Positions 26,268 to 34,283 of a stretch of DNA of 64,000 nucleotides are shown piece after piece. This DNA comes from Archaeoglobaceae archaeon (GTDB lineage Archaea; Halobacteriota; Archaeoglobi; Archaeoglobales; Archaeoglobaceae), in contig JALWDS010000018.1 of the NCBI GenBank assembly GCA_027036775.1, positions 60,248-124,247 on the forward strand, given 5' to 3'. The position numbers were made by a program, and so were the translations under genes. The stretch's first letter is position 1. Every line of letters begins with the position of its first letter. The notes beneath the pieces were generated by a model, which did not search any database, was not told where the DNA came from, and saw only the letters and a list, made by a program, of their open reading frames with translations.

Positions 26268-26641
26268 AAAATCCTCACCTCGCAGTTCTCGCAAACAACC
26301 TTAACTCCGACGGATTCGAACATCTTGGAAACGAAGCCCTTTATGAAGGGGCATATCGTGTTCTCCTTATCCAGAACCCCCTCCTCAATCAAATCCCTTA
26401 CGACGCACTTCCTAACTTTGATTTTGTCCCCAGAAACCTCGAACTTCAACGGTATGAAATCCTCGATCTCCTTTAAGAGTCCGTCAACGTCTTCAGCCAA
26501 GCTCCTCTTTGTAGCTTCGTTACCGAAAACCCTGCCAGTTGAGACCATCATTCCGTTGTAGCTTTTCCAAAACTCCTTTATTGCAGAGTCCACTGCGATA
26601 ATTATGTCATCTAAAGACTTCAGAACCGAATCAAGCTTCAT
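26264..26641 (-). CDS. V4R-like protein, first gene of the hydrogenase operon
   Basis: 125 residues with the same plan as the next gene: an N-terminal helical half, then VRKCVVRDLIEEG, ICPFIKGFVSKMF, and a C-terminal CENCEVRIL. It looks like a diverged copy of its neighbour, so the operon opens with two V4R-like proteins. The ATG is about 24 nt after a TATA-like AAGTATAT on the minus strand, so the mRNA may be leaderless. The promoter region holds a 25-bp tandem duplication. Confidence 0.68.
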   Translation of the reverse strand: MKLDSVLKSLDDIIIAVDSAIKEFWKSYNGMMVSTGRVFGNEATKRSLAEDVDGLLKEIEDFIPLKFEVSGDKIKVRKCVVRDLIEEGVLDKENTICPFIKGFVSKMFESVGVKVVCENCEVRIL

Positions 26642-26657
26642 GGTAATGTGTTCGTGA

Positions 26658-26707
26658 TTGATATACTTAAGATTTACTTATTTTGATATACTTAAGATTT
26701 ACTTATT
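26658..26707 (-). promoter_or_regulatory. Tandem 25-bp repeat carrying the hydrogenase-operon promoter
   Basis: Two exact adjacent copies of a 25-bp unit (26658-26682 and 26683-26707). Each contains GATATACTTAAGAT with the palindrome CTTAAG. On the minus strand each copy carries AAGTATAT; the proximal one lies about 24 nt from the operon's first ATG (26641), a correct TATA distance. The duplication therefore doubles both the TATA element and any operator in it. Confidence 0.6.
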
Positions 26708-26738
26708 TATAAAAAATAAAATTTTTCAGCATGTAAGT

Positions 26739-27707
26739 TTAACTATCTTTCTTAACTATCTTTGCGACGAAGAAGCCCGATGTTTTGTGCTTGTGGGGGT
26801 AGAACCTTCTGCACTTACCTATCTCCCTATCAAGTTCCCCGTAGTTCGGAATGTGTGTTAAAGCCCTTTCTCCCCACTCTATCTCTTCAATCCTAACGTT
26901 GAAGTTCTCGAGGACGTATTGAACTACGAGCTCGTTCTCCTCTGGAGTTAAGGAGCACGTGGAGTAAACCAAAACTCCCCCTGGTTTCAAGCTCTTTAAG
27001 GCTGAGGTTACCAAATCCCTTTGAAGTTTCGAACAGAGCTCTATATCCCTTCTACCGCTGATCCTCTTCCTCTCCCTATCCTTGTGAATGACGCCCTCTC
27101 CACTACAGGGAGCGTCCAGAAGTATCTTATCTACCTTTATTCCGAGCTTGTAAAACTTCGTTGCGTCCATGTGAACGATTGCGGTATTCAAAACACCCAT
27201 CCTGTGAACGTTGTCAATTAGAGCTTGAATTCTATCTTTACTTGCCTCTACAGCAATCAAAACTCCCCTGTTACCCATGAGCTGGGCCAAAAACGTCGTC
27301 TTTCCCCCGGGGGAGGATGCGAAATCCACTACAACATCGTTCGGTTTGGGATCGAGTGCCAAGGGTGGAACGCAAGAGCTCTTCTCCATAACGTAGTAGT
27401 AGCCCATGAGGTATTCTGGAGTTGCACCTACGGAGTATGGCTCCCTCAAGACCTCGTAGCAGAACGGAACTTCGGTCTTCTCGACCTCGAAACCCCTCTC
27501 CTTCAGTCTCTCAACCAACTCACCTTCATCTATCTTTATAGTGTTGACCCTTACGTGCTTGGGAATCCCCCTCTCCATAGCCTCTATAAGCTTCAAGGTC
27601 TCCTCTATCCCAAAGAAGTTTATCCACCTCCTCACTATGAATTCGTTGTAACCGTAACGCTTCGCAATTTCCCTCGATTCCCTCGTCGATGGGTAGTCTA
27701 TTACCAC
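26739..27707 (-). CDS. RNA (cytosine-5) methyltransferase, NOP2/Sun family
   Basis: 322 residues. SAM-binding motif VDFASSPGGKTTFLAQLMG lies near residue 127, the catalytic-region cysteine motifs are DAPCSGEG and YSTCSLTPEENE, and an N-terminal RNA-recognition part precedes them. The product methylates C5 of cytosine in tRNA or rRNA; the target cannot be read from the sequence. It is divergent from the radical SAM gene with a 36-bp gap. Its end faces the hydrogenase-operon promoter. Confidence 0.93.
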   Translation of the reverse strand: MVIDYPSTRESREIAKRYGYNEFIVRRWINFFGIEETLKLIEAMERGIPKHVRVNTIKIDEGELVERLKERGFEVEKTEVPFCYEVLREPYSVGATPEYLMGYYYVMEKSSCVPPLALDPKPNDVVVDFASSPGGKTTFLAQLMGNRGVLIAVEASKDRIQALIDNVHRMGVLNTAIVHMDATKFYKLGIKVDKILLDAPCSGEGVIHKDRERKRISGRRDIELCSKLQRDLVTSALKSLKPGGVLVYSTCSLTPEENELVVQYVLENFNVRIEEIEWGERALTHIPNYGELDREIGKCRRFYPHKHKTSGFFVAKIVKKDS

Positions 27708-27743
27708 GGATTAAGTTAATATTTGAGGGTTTAAGTTTTTGTA

Positions 27744-29192
27744 GTGGAGGAGAACCCCTTCGTCAAAAAGTGGAGGAAGGGAATGAGGAGGATTGCATTG
27801 GTATATCCAAACGCTTACGCGAGCGGAATAGCCAACATAGGGCTTCAATACATCTACGCCTACCTGAACTCTTTGGAAAACTGCATATGCGAGAGGTTCT
27901 ACTTGGACGTTCACAACTGCTTGAGGAGTTTCGAAAGCGGAACTCCACTAAAGGATTTCGATTTGGCCCTCTTTTCCCTCCAATTTGAAGAGGATTACTT
28001 CAACGCCGTAAGGATTTTGAGGGAGAGCGGTTTTAAGGGTTTGAAAGTTGCAGGTGGTCCCTGTGCCATGATAAATCCCAAACCCATTTCGAAGTTCTTC
28101 GACGCCTTCGTCGTTGGAGAGGTTGAAAACTCGAAAGTGTTGGATGTTATAGCAAACGCCAAAACCGTTGAGGATTTGGAATGCGAGGGTATTTGGGTTA
28201 AGGAGGGGAGGGTTAAGAGGATTTATCCCAAAAAGCTGGACTTCTATCTGAACAGACAGATAATTGCAAACTCCGTTTTTGGGAGGTGCCTCATATTGGA
28301 GGTTGGGAGGGGTTGTGTAAGGCGTTGCAGGTTTTGCGTCGTCAGACAGATATACTCACCGCCAAGGTGGAGGGACGTGAGAATTTTAATCGAAACAGCT
28401 GAAGATTACAGGGGTTTCGTGGATAAAGCTTGCTTGGTTGCCCCTTCAACTTTAGACCATCCGAGGATAAAGGACCTTTTATCGGAGTTGGTCGGTATGG
28501 GTTTCACCGTTTCACCTTCATCCACGAGGGCGGACAGGTTGGATGAGGAGATAGTAGAGATTTTGGTTGAAGGGGGGTTGAGAAGCGTAACAATCGCACC
28601 CGAGGCGGGTAGCGATAGGATTAGGGACGTTCTGAACAAGGGCTTGAGCGAGGAGGACATAATCAACGCAGTTAAAATCTGCAGTGAAAGGGGTATCAGG
28701 AGTTTCAAGTTCTACTTCATGATCGGGTTACCCAACGAGAGATTTGAGGACGTCAAGGGAATAGTTGAGCTCGTGAAGAAGGTAAGGAGTATGAAGGTGG
28801 ACGTGTCGGTTTCGATAAATCCCCTCTCCCCAAAACCCCATACACCGCTTCAATGGTGTCCATACACGGGCTTTGACGACTTTAAGGAGGGATTCAGAGT
28901 TTTGAAGGAGAGAAAGAGATTTCTAATCAGGGAGCTCTCCAAGCTGTGCGAAGTCAACATCGAAAGCGTTGAGAGGTTTGCTGTTCAGACCGTTCTGTCG
29001 AGAGGTGACACGGATGTATGTAGGTTGTTCGATTTCAAGCCTAATTTGAGGGCGGTAGAGAAACTCGGATTAACGAAGTATTTGAAGAGAATACCCTTGG
29101 AGGTTGAGCTTCCTTGGGATTTCATAGATCACGGTTACAAAAAGGATAGATTGGCTGAGGAGTTCATTCGAGCATGTGAGTTTCGAAGCTGA
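27744..29192 (+). CDS. Radical SAM protein with B12-binding-like N-terminus
   Basis: 482 residues. The N-terminal part (about 15-150) has the alternating pattern of a cobalamin-binding fold (IALVYPNAYASGIANIGLQ). The Fe-S motif CVRRCRFC (C-x3-C-x2-C) lies near residue 193, and APEAGSDRIRDVLNKG continues the radical SAM barrel. The chemistry is unknown; related archaeal proteins are annotated only as radical SAM. The start is taken as GTG 27744, about 25 nt after AATATTTG; ATG 27783, with a good GGAGGAAGG site, is an alternative. Confidence 0.85.
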   Translation: MEENPFVKKWRKGMRRIALVYPNAYASGIANIGLQYIYAYLNSLENCICERFYLDVHNCLRSFESGTPLKDFDLALFSLQFEEDYFNAVRILRESGFKGLKVAGGPCAMINPKPISKFFDAFVVGEVENSKVLDVIANAKTVEDLECEGIWVKEGRVKRIYPKKLDFYLNRQIIANSVFGRCLILEVGRGCVRRCRFCVVRQIYSPPRWRDVRILIETAEDYRGFVDKACLVAPSTLDHPRIKDLLSELVGMGFTVSPSSTRADRLDEEIVEILVEGGLRSVTIAPEAGSDRIRDVLNKGLSEEDIINAVKICSERGIRSFKFYFMIGLPNERFEDVKGIVELVKKVRSMKVDVSVSINPLSPKPHTPLQWCPYTGFDDFKEGFRVLKERKRFLIRELSKLCEVNIESVERFAVQTVLSRGDTDVCRLFDFKPNLRAVEKLGLTKYLKRIPLEVELPWDFIDHGYKKDRLAEEFIRACEFRS

Positions 29193-29397
29193 ACTTCATT
29201 TCCGCCAGCTCGAACACCCACCAGTCCTTAAGCTTTTGAGTTTTTATGTCGAAGATTATCGGGACGGTTTTGGAGGTTTTCGGGGGAATCATCATGCTGA
29301 CGTTGTTGTATCCCTCCCCCAACTCTATACCGTTAACGTCTATAACGTAGTGGGTCTTACTGACGTATATTGGCACCGAGTTTTCGTTCTTTACGTT
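29164..29397 (-). pseudogene. N-terminally truncated LEA14/WHy-domain fragment
   Basis: About 78 residues resemble the WHy (LEA14) domain: VKNENSVPIYVSKTHYVIDVNGIELGEG, then IPPKTSKTVP and KDWWV (each shown only in part here). The start of the domain is missing. The fragment is in the same frame as, and directly follows, the TAA of the DUF123 gene. The first usable codon is GTG 29376, without a ribosome-binding site. It is more likely a gene remnant than a working protein, though a short product cannot be excluded. Confidence 0.5.
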
Positions 29398-29415
29398 TAA
29401 GAAAACTGGAGTGTG

Positions 29416-29760
29416 TTATTTAAAGTTGCCCAAGTAGAAGAGGTGGCTTCTGCATGAGCAGTCGGAACAGCCAAAACCCTCAACGCATTCGAATCCGTTA
29501 AAAAGTTTTGCAAGTTCGCACTCTTTCCCGTTCGGAAGGAGAAAAACGACAACGTCGTCCGCAACGGTGGTTAGGTAGTCTATGTGCCACCTCAGCTTTT
29601 TGTTCCTTTTGAAGTGCCTCGCAACCCTACCGATCAGAGAGTTCATACCGCTTCCCACGTATGCATACCAGCCAGCTTTAAAGTCTACAAAACCGAGCTT
29701 TCCAATCTTGACCCTCTTGGGTTCTTTGAGCATCAAAAGTAGAACGTAAGAGCCTTTCAT
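29416..29760 (-). CDS. DUF123/GIY-YIG-like protein
   Basis: 114 residues matching the archaeal DUF123 family, related to GIY-YIG nucleases and sometimes fused to endonuclease III: GSYVLLLML, GWYAYVGSGM, RVARHFKRNKKLRWHIDYL, and a cysteine-rich C-terminus (GFGCSDCSCRSHLFYL). A role in DNA repair is likely from fusions elsewhere but unproven. The start overlaps the prf1 stop by ATGA. The stop is followed in frame by the LEA14-like remnant. Confidence 0.85.
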   Translation of the reverse strand: MKGSYVLLLMLKEPKRVKIGKLGFVDFKAGWYAYVGSGMNSLIGRVARHFKRNKKLRWHIDYLTTVADDVVVFLLPNGKECELAKLFNGFECVEGFGCSDCSCRSHLFYLGNFK

Positions 29761-30971
29761 CTGGGCTTGAATCTCAATATCGCTGCAATCCCACCGAAGG
29801 CATTTAAGAGCATTGCCCCCTCTTCGCTCTCAGTTGAGAGTATCTCCACCTTTGCACCGCTCTGTTCGGCGAGTTCCGAGAGTTCAAGTATTACGTCTCT
29901 CCTCTCGACCTCTTCCATCTCGACGTTGCAATCCTCGCAGATGACCTTCTTCGTAGTTTCGTCTCTCAAAGTCACTTCCTTCTCCTTACCGCACTTCGGA
30001 CATCTGTATCTAACCCTCTCCAACCTTAGACCCTCACTCAACAGGAGAGTGTCAACGGCACCCATTGCCAGATACCTTCTAACCTCGTCCTCTCCGTAAG
30101 CTGCAAGGCCGTCGTTCACGACTTCCTTCAAAAACCTGCTCATCAACCTCTTCTCCCTAACCAGATCCAACTCGTGCAGTTTATCCTGTGCCTTCTCAAC
30201 GAGCTCATACAATCCGCTCTCGTCGGTGTAACCCACGTCGAAAAGACCTATAACCTTCCTCTGCAACTCGTGATGCAGATACTCACCCTTGTAAAATTCT
30301 TCCTTGGTTGGGGAGGGACCTCCAATGAGTATGCCCTCCAACTCGTCCTTGTGAGGTAGAAACGCTTCGTTTGCGGAATCTCCGATCCTCTTGTAGAACT
30401 CGTGAATCGCAATTTCCCTCAACCTTTCAAACCTAACGCTACTCTGACCTCCTTGCCTGTGCTTACCGGGAACGTTCGAAGTTTTGTAGTCCAAAACCTC
30501 TATCCTCTTCCCTCTAAGCAATCCTATCGTCGCTTCTCTCCTGTCCAAAACTATGAGTCCGTAAACCTTCTTTTCTTTGAGCATTTCCTTTAAGGGCTCC
30601 AAGTAAAACTTCGAATCGCAGTGATATTTATACAACGGCACCGGCTCTGGGGGGATTATTATCTCCGTTACCCTCTTCTGCTTACCGTCCTCCTCAACGA
30701 CACCACTGACTATTACCATCCCGTGCTCGGGAGGTTTTTTGAACATCTTCAGCCTCTGAAGTATAGCTTCAAGCCCACCGATAACGTTTACCCTCGTCTG
30801 CTTGGACTTTATGTTTTCAGCCTGGCTAAGCTCACTCCTGAGCTGGCTTACGACGTCCGCTATATTTTTATCTGGAGGAATGTAAAGTGTAATTAGCTCG
30901 GTGCCCCTACCCTTATACCTCTCAAGCTCCTCCAACTTCCTCTTGAACTCATACATCAGCTTTGAGGTCAT
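29757..30971 (-). CDS. prf1: Peptide chain release factor aRF1
   Basis: Recognises all stop codons and releases the peptide. The 404 residues contain the codon-recognition motif NIKS near 54, the GGQ motif in HRQGGQSS near 170, and a zinc-ribbon insertion in the C domain (CPKCGK and CEDCN). The length is normal. It lies 25 bp after the prenyl synthase gene and is coupled by ATGA to the DUF123 gene. Confidence 0.96.
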   Translation of the reverse strand: MTSKLMYEFKRKLEELERYKGRGTELITLYIPPDKNIADVVSQLRSELSQAENIKSKQTRVNVIGGLEAILQRLKMFKKPPEHGMVIVSGVVEEDGKQKRVTEIIIPPEPVPLYKYHCDSKFYLEPLKEMLKEKKVYGLIVLDRREATIGLLRGKRIEVLDYKTSNVPGKHRQGGQSSVRFERLREIAIHEFYKRIGDSANEAFLPHKDELEGILIGGPSPTKEEFYKGEYLHHELQRKVIGLFDVGYTDESGLYELVEKAQDKLHELDLVREKRLMSRFLKEVVNDGLAAYGEDEVRRYLAMGAVDTLLLSEGLRLERVRYRCPKCGKEKEVTLRDETTKKVICEDCNVEMEEVERRDVILELSELAEQSGAKVEILSTESEEGAMLLNAFGGIAAILRFKPR

Positions 30972-30996
30972 GTGTGACGTTCTTCGACATCACTAT

Positions 30997-31755
30997 TTAT
31001 AAATGTTGACCAAAGACCCTCCTCTGCCACATCCTAACTGCCCTCAAGAAATCTATCTTCCTAAACTCTGGCCAGCAAACGTCGCAGAAGTAGGCCAAGC
31101 TGTTTGCGGTTTGCCAAGGTAGGAAGTTTGAAAGCCTCTGCTCCCCTCCCGTCCTTATCAGTATGTCCACACTCTCGTATCCGTTGTCGGAATACAGGAA
31201 TCTCTCGATCAACCCGTAATCTATGTCATCGGGTTTAACGACTCCGTTTTCAACCATCTTGAGAACCCTTTTTACCGCATCCATTATCTCCTGTCTCCCC
31301 CCGTAAGCTATGGCTATGTTCAGAAAGTGCTTTCCGTAACTTTCGGTAACCCTCTCAAGCTCTTCAACTACCCTTTGCACTTTCTCAGGTAGCAGTTCTT
31401 TCTTTCCAACTACCCTAACCCTGACCCTGTTCTTGTGGATTCTCTTGTCTTCGATCAGCCTCCTCAACTGCTTCTCCATCAGCTTGAAGAGATTTCTCTT
31501 CTCCTCTTCACTCCTCCTGAAGTTTTCTGTTGAAAAGGCGTAGGCTGTAACCGTTTTAATTTTAAGTTCGAGGCACCACTTCAAAACCTCTTCGGCCTTT
31601 CTCGATCCGAAAACGTGACCCATGTGTGGAGGTAAACCCAACCTCTTGGCGAACCTCCTGTTACCGTCCATTATAAATGCCACGTGCCTCGGAGGAGGAT
31701 AGCTTTTAACCTCCCTCAACAACTTCAGCTCGTATAGCTTGTATACGGGGTTCAT
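30997..31755 (-). CDS. uppS: cis-prenyltransferase (polyprenyl diphosphate synthase)
   Basis: 252 residues of the UPP-synthase family, making the long polyprenyl carrier used in archaeal N-glycosylation. FIMDGNRRFAKRLGLP carries the catalytic aspartate, followed by the AYAFSTENF region, AYGGRQE, and the C-terminal IRTGGEQRLSNFLPWQ. It overlaps the upstream DUF2551-like gene by ATGA. The glycan carrier fits the many glycosylation sequons in the surface proteins of this window. Confidence 0.95.
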   Translation of the reverse strand: MNPVYKLYELKLLREVKSYPPPRHVAFIMDGNRRFAKRLGLPPHMGHVFGSRKAEEVLKWCLELKIKTVTAYAFSTENFRRSEEEKRNLFKLMEKQLRRLIEDKRIHKNRVRVRVVGKKELLPEKVQRVVEELERVTESYGKHFLNIAIAYGGRQEIMDAVKRVLKMVENGVVKPDDIDYGLIERFLYSDNGYESVDILIRTGGEQRLSNFLPWQTANSLAYFCDVCWPEFRKIDFLRAVRMWQRRVFGQHL

Positions 31756-32045
31756 GAGAACTCCCTCAGAACGGATTTCACCAACTCTATGAACTCGGGT
31801 TTTACGTAGTATCTGTTCTTCTCGCCCATCTCCGTCTTCACTATTCCCAACCTCGTGTTCATCAATCCGAGCATTGCCGAAATTCCCCTCAGGTTGACGT
31901 TGTATCCCTTGGATTTCAGTATCTCGTAAACCTCAACGGTTGTGTATTTTTTTCCGTCGCTCATTATGCTCAAAACTTCCCTTCTGATACCGCTCCTATC
32001 CCTTTTAAGGTAGTTTATCAGTCTCTCTCTAACCTTCTCTATCAT
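31752..32045 (-). CDS. Archaeal winged-helix protein (DUF2551-like)
   Basis: 97 residues with a winged-helix pattern: RSGIRREVLSIM, then YTTVEVYEILKSKGYNV, and a wing ending in KNRYYVKP. It matches the archaeal DUF2551 family as I remember it. It sits between a radical SAM gene and uppS with ATGA overlaps on both sides, so it is a fixed operon member. It probably binds DNA; targets are unknown. Confidence 0.78.
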   Translation of the reverse strand: MIEKVRERLINYLKRDRSGIRREVLSIMSDGKKYTTVEVYEILKSKGYNVNLRGISAMLGLMNTRLGIVKTEMGEKNRYYVKPEFIELVKSVLREFS

Positions 32046-33091
32046 AGCGGGTTTACCTCTACCACTATCCTCTTGAATGTCGGATACCTCTCGATTATAA
32101 AAACGTTTGTTCCGAGTCTCTTCAACTCATCCAAGTGTCTTTCAACAAATTCGACCGACGTCTCAATTCCACCTTCGACAACGACGTAGTCAACGTTGGC
32201 TTTCAAACCCTTGGAATCCAAATACCTTTTAATCCTTTCAACGTCTCCTTCGACGTATCCGCATATCACGGTTCCCTCTCTCGTCACAATGTAAAAGTCT
32301 GGGAGGTTCTTGGCCATTCTGATCAACCTCCTTCTCAGTTGTGCTCTATCCTTAAACCTTGCACTGCAGTAGTGGAACTTCTTCACCCTCTCAGCGTAAA
32401 CCCTAACTATCTCATCGCAATTGGAACATCCGTAGTGATCGTTCGGCTTGAATCCCCTCTTAACGAGGTTTTCGTAGTTCGTGGAAGAGAACTCCAACTC
32501 GTTTAGGTTCAAAAACACGTCGTGTTTGTTGGCAATCTCTACGATCTCCTCGCTTACGGCAATTGAGGGAATTTCGAAGCCAACATCCATACCCATCCTT
32601 TTGGCAACCCTTATCGGTTCTTCGTAGGCCTTCACGTTCTTCAGTTCTGGGGGATGAAACCTTACCTCGTCCAAATGCTTCAACCTGCTTAAAACCTTGT
32701 AACTTGCTGGAATGGATGTGTAAAGATGGCTGTGCAAGTCTTTAAAAGTTTTCAGAAATTCTATAACCCTATCCAGCTTTAACAGGGGCTCCCCTCCAGT
32801 TATCGCTATCCCCTCGGCGGACATGGCGTTTGCTTCATCTATCGCATCCTCCATACTCTTAACCTCCCTCTCGTTAGCAAAAACAACGTCTCTGCCTTTT
32901 CTATCCTCGGAAATTGGACAGTAGAAACAGTCGTTGTGGCAAATACCCGTGATAAAGATTACCATCTTCGCCCCTCTCCTACAGATTCTACATCCCTCGC
33001 TCAGGTAACTGTAAAAGCTTCCTGCCTCTATCCTCCTAAACCTCACGTAGCACCCAAAAAATTCGATAGTGATAAAAGTTACCCCGACCAC
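32042..33091 (-). CDS. Radical SAM protein (COG2108-like)
   Basis: 349 residues with the Fe-S motif CHNDCFYC (C-x3-C-x2-C) near residue 52, preceded by CRICRRG, and a GGEPLL motif near 100. A later cysteine set (CSNCDE and FHYCSARFKD) could bind another cluster or zinc. It resembles a conserved, uncharacterised archaeal radical SAM group. It opens the operon leading to uppS and prf1; its start is 8 bp from the divergent purQ start, so the two promoters must interleave with the coding ends. Confidence 0.86.
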   Translation of the reverse strand: MVGVTFITIEFFGCYVRFRRIEAGSFYSYLSEGCRICRRGAKMVIFITGICHNDCFYCPISEDRKGRDVVFANEREVKSMEDAIDEANAMSAEGIAITGGEPLLKLDRVIEFLKTFKDLHSHLYTSIPASYKVLSRLKHLDEVRFHPPELKNVKAYEEPIRVAKRMGMDVGFEIPSIAVSEEIVEIANKHDVFLNLNELEFSSTNYENLVKRGFKPNDHYGCSNCDEIVRVYAERVKKFHYCSARFKDRAQLRRRLIRMAKNLPDFYIVTREGTVICGYVEGDVERIKRYLDSKGLKANVDYVVVEGGIETSVEFVERHLDELKRLGTNVFIIERYPTFKRIVVEVNPL

Positions 33092-33099
33092 GAAGACCT

Positions 33100-33909
33100 A
33101 TGGAATTGGAAGAGATTAGGGTTGCGGTCCTGAGGATAGAGGGAACTAACTGCGAAGAGGAGACTGTCAAAGCCTTTAAAAATCTCGGCGTTAACGCTGA
33201 AGCAGTTCACTTAAAGCAGTTCTACAGCGATACGATTAAGGAGAGCGAACAGAGAAGCCTCTTCGATTATCACTGCCTCGTAATTCCCGGTGGATTTTCG
33301 GCAGGAGACTACGTTAGAGCTGGTGCCATACTCTCCGCAAGACTGAAGAGCGTTTTAAGAAGGGATTTGGAGATTTTTATAAGGGAAGGATATCCCGTTT
33401 TGGGAATATGCAACGGCTTTCAGGTTTTGGTGGAGTTGGGTGCCTTACCGGGATTCGATGAGGACAAACCAATTTCCGAAAAGCCTCAAATGGCTTTAAC
33501 GGTAAACGAATCCGCAAGATTTGAATGCAGACCCTCACTCTTAAAACACGAAAACAAATGCGTCTTCACGAACTTACTCGATTTGGGTAGGATCGTTATG
33601 TTCCCCGTAGCCCATGCGGAAGGTAGAGTGGTTTTTCCGAACGATGAAGTTTTGGACAGGCTCGTAGAGAACAGACAGATAGTCTTCAGATACGTAGATG
33701 AAGAGGGGAAATACGCGGGCTACCCTTGGAATCCCAACGGCTCTGTATTCAACATTGCGGGGATATGCAACGTCAAAGGAAACGTTTTTGGATTGATGCC
33801 TCATCCAGAGAGGGTTTTCTGGGGTTACCAGCAGGGTAGGGATGACGTTTACGGAGACGGGGCGATCGTTTTTAAGAGCGTGATAGATTATCTAAAGAAA
33901 AACTTTTAA
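33100..33909 (+). CDS. purQ: Phosphoribosylformylglycinamidine synthase, glutaminase subunit
   Basis: Class I glutamine amidotransferase subunit that supplies ammonia to PurL in purine synthesis. The 269 residues contain RIEGTNCEEET at the start, IPGGFSAGDY, the nucleophile cysteine in GICNGFQ near 104, and the catalytic histidine and glutamate in MPHPERVFWG near the end. It is longer than the bacterial small subunit but normal for several archaea. The TATA box of the following H/ACA RNA overlaps its stop codon. Confidence 0.94.
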   Translation: MELEEIRVAVLRIEGTNCEEETVKAFKNLGVNAEAVHLKQFYSDTIKESEQRSLFDYHCLVIPGGFSAGDYVRAGAILSARLKSVLRRDLEIFIREGYPVLGICNGFQVLVELGALPGFDEDKPISEKPQMALTVNESARFECRPSLLKHENKCVFTNLLDLGRIVMFPVAHAEGRVVFPNDEVLDRLVENRQIVFRYVDEEGKYAGYPWNPNGSVFNIAGICNVKGNVFGLMPHPERVFWGYQQGRDDVYGDGAIVFKSVIDYLKKNF

Positions 33910-33929
33910 AGTTCTGGGTGTAGTCTAAA

Positions 33930-33990
33930 TCGCCCGTCCGCCATGCGTCCCCCGAGCGGATGAGGGGGATTCCACAGGACGGGCTACATC
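33930..33990 (+). ncRNA. Single-hairpin H/ACA guide RNA
   Basis: The lower stem GCCCGTCC/GGACGGGC (33932-33939 with 33977-33984) is eight perfect pairs and is followed one base later by ACA (33986-33988). The upper stem TCCCCC/GGGGGA (33948-33953 with 33964-33969) closes a 10-nt loop with GA at 33954-33955 and TGA at 33961-33963, the signature of an archaeal kink-loop. Between the stems are unpaired arms of about 8 and 7 nt, a pseudouridylation pocket about 15 nt above the ACA. A TATA (TTTTAAAG, 33903-33910) lies about 25 nt upstream. The predicted target reads UGUGGAA, then UN, then GCAUGGC. Confidence 0.8.
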
Positions 33991-34283
33991 AAACTCTCAG
34001 CCAAATCCCCAAATATCGGAAACTTGTAGTATTCTCCGTTGTAAGCCTTATAAATTCCGACTATCCAGAGTGCAATTGCCACAACGTTGACGAGTCCAGA
34101 GACTATCCATCCGACGAAGGGGACGAACCTCGAAATCCCCGCCAGTATCCAGAGAGAGACGAAGGTTACAGTTGATTGCATCGCATGAAACCTCACGAAG
34201 TGATCCCTCTCAATCAGTAGCAGAACTATGCCACTTATTGGACCTAAGAGGTATGCGAAGGCACCCTTCAACCTACGGGACAT
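33984..34283 (-). CDS. Small DUF4870-like membrane protein
   Basis: 99 residues with three or four hydrophobic helices and the pattern common in DUF4870/Tic20-like proteins: AYLLGPISGIVLLLI, HFVRFHAMQST, VPFVGWIVSG, and IYKAYNGEYYKFPIFGDLAE. The function is unknown; these proteins are small integral membrane proteins. The start overlaps tmk by 16 bp. Its last bases overlap the end of the H/ACA RNA on the other strand. Confidence 0.86.
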   Translation of the reverse strand: MSRRLKGAFAYLLGPISGIVLLLIERDHFVRFHAMQSTVTFVSLWILAGISRFVPFVGWIVSGLVNVVAIALWIVGIYKAYNGEYYKFPIFGDLAESLM

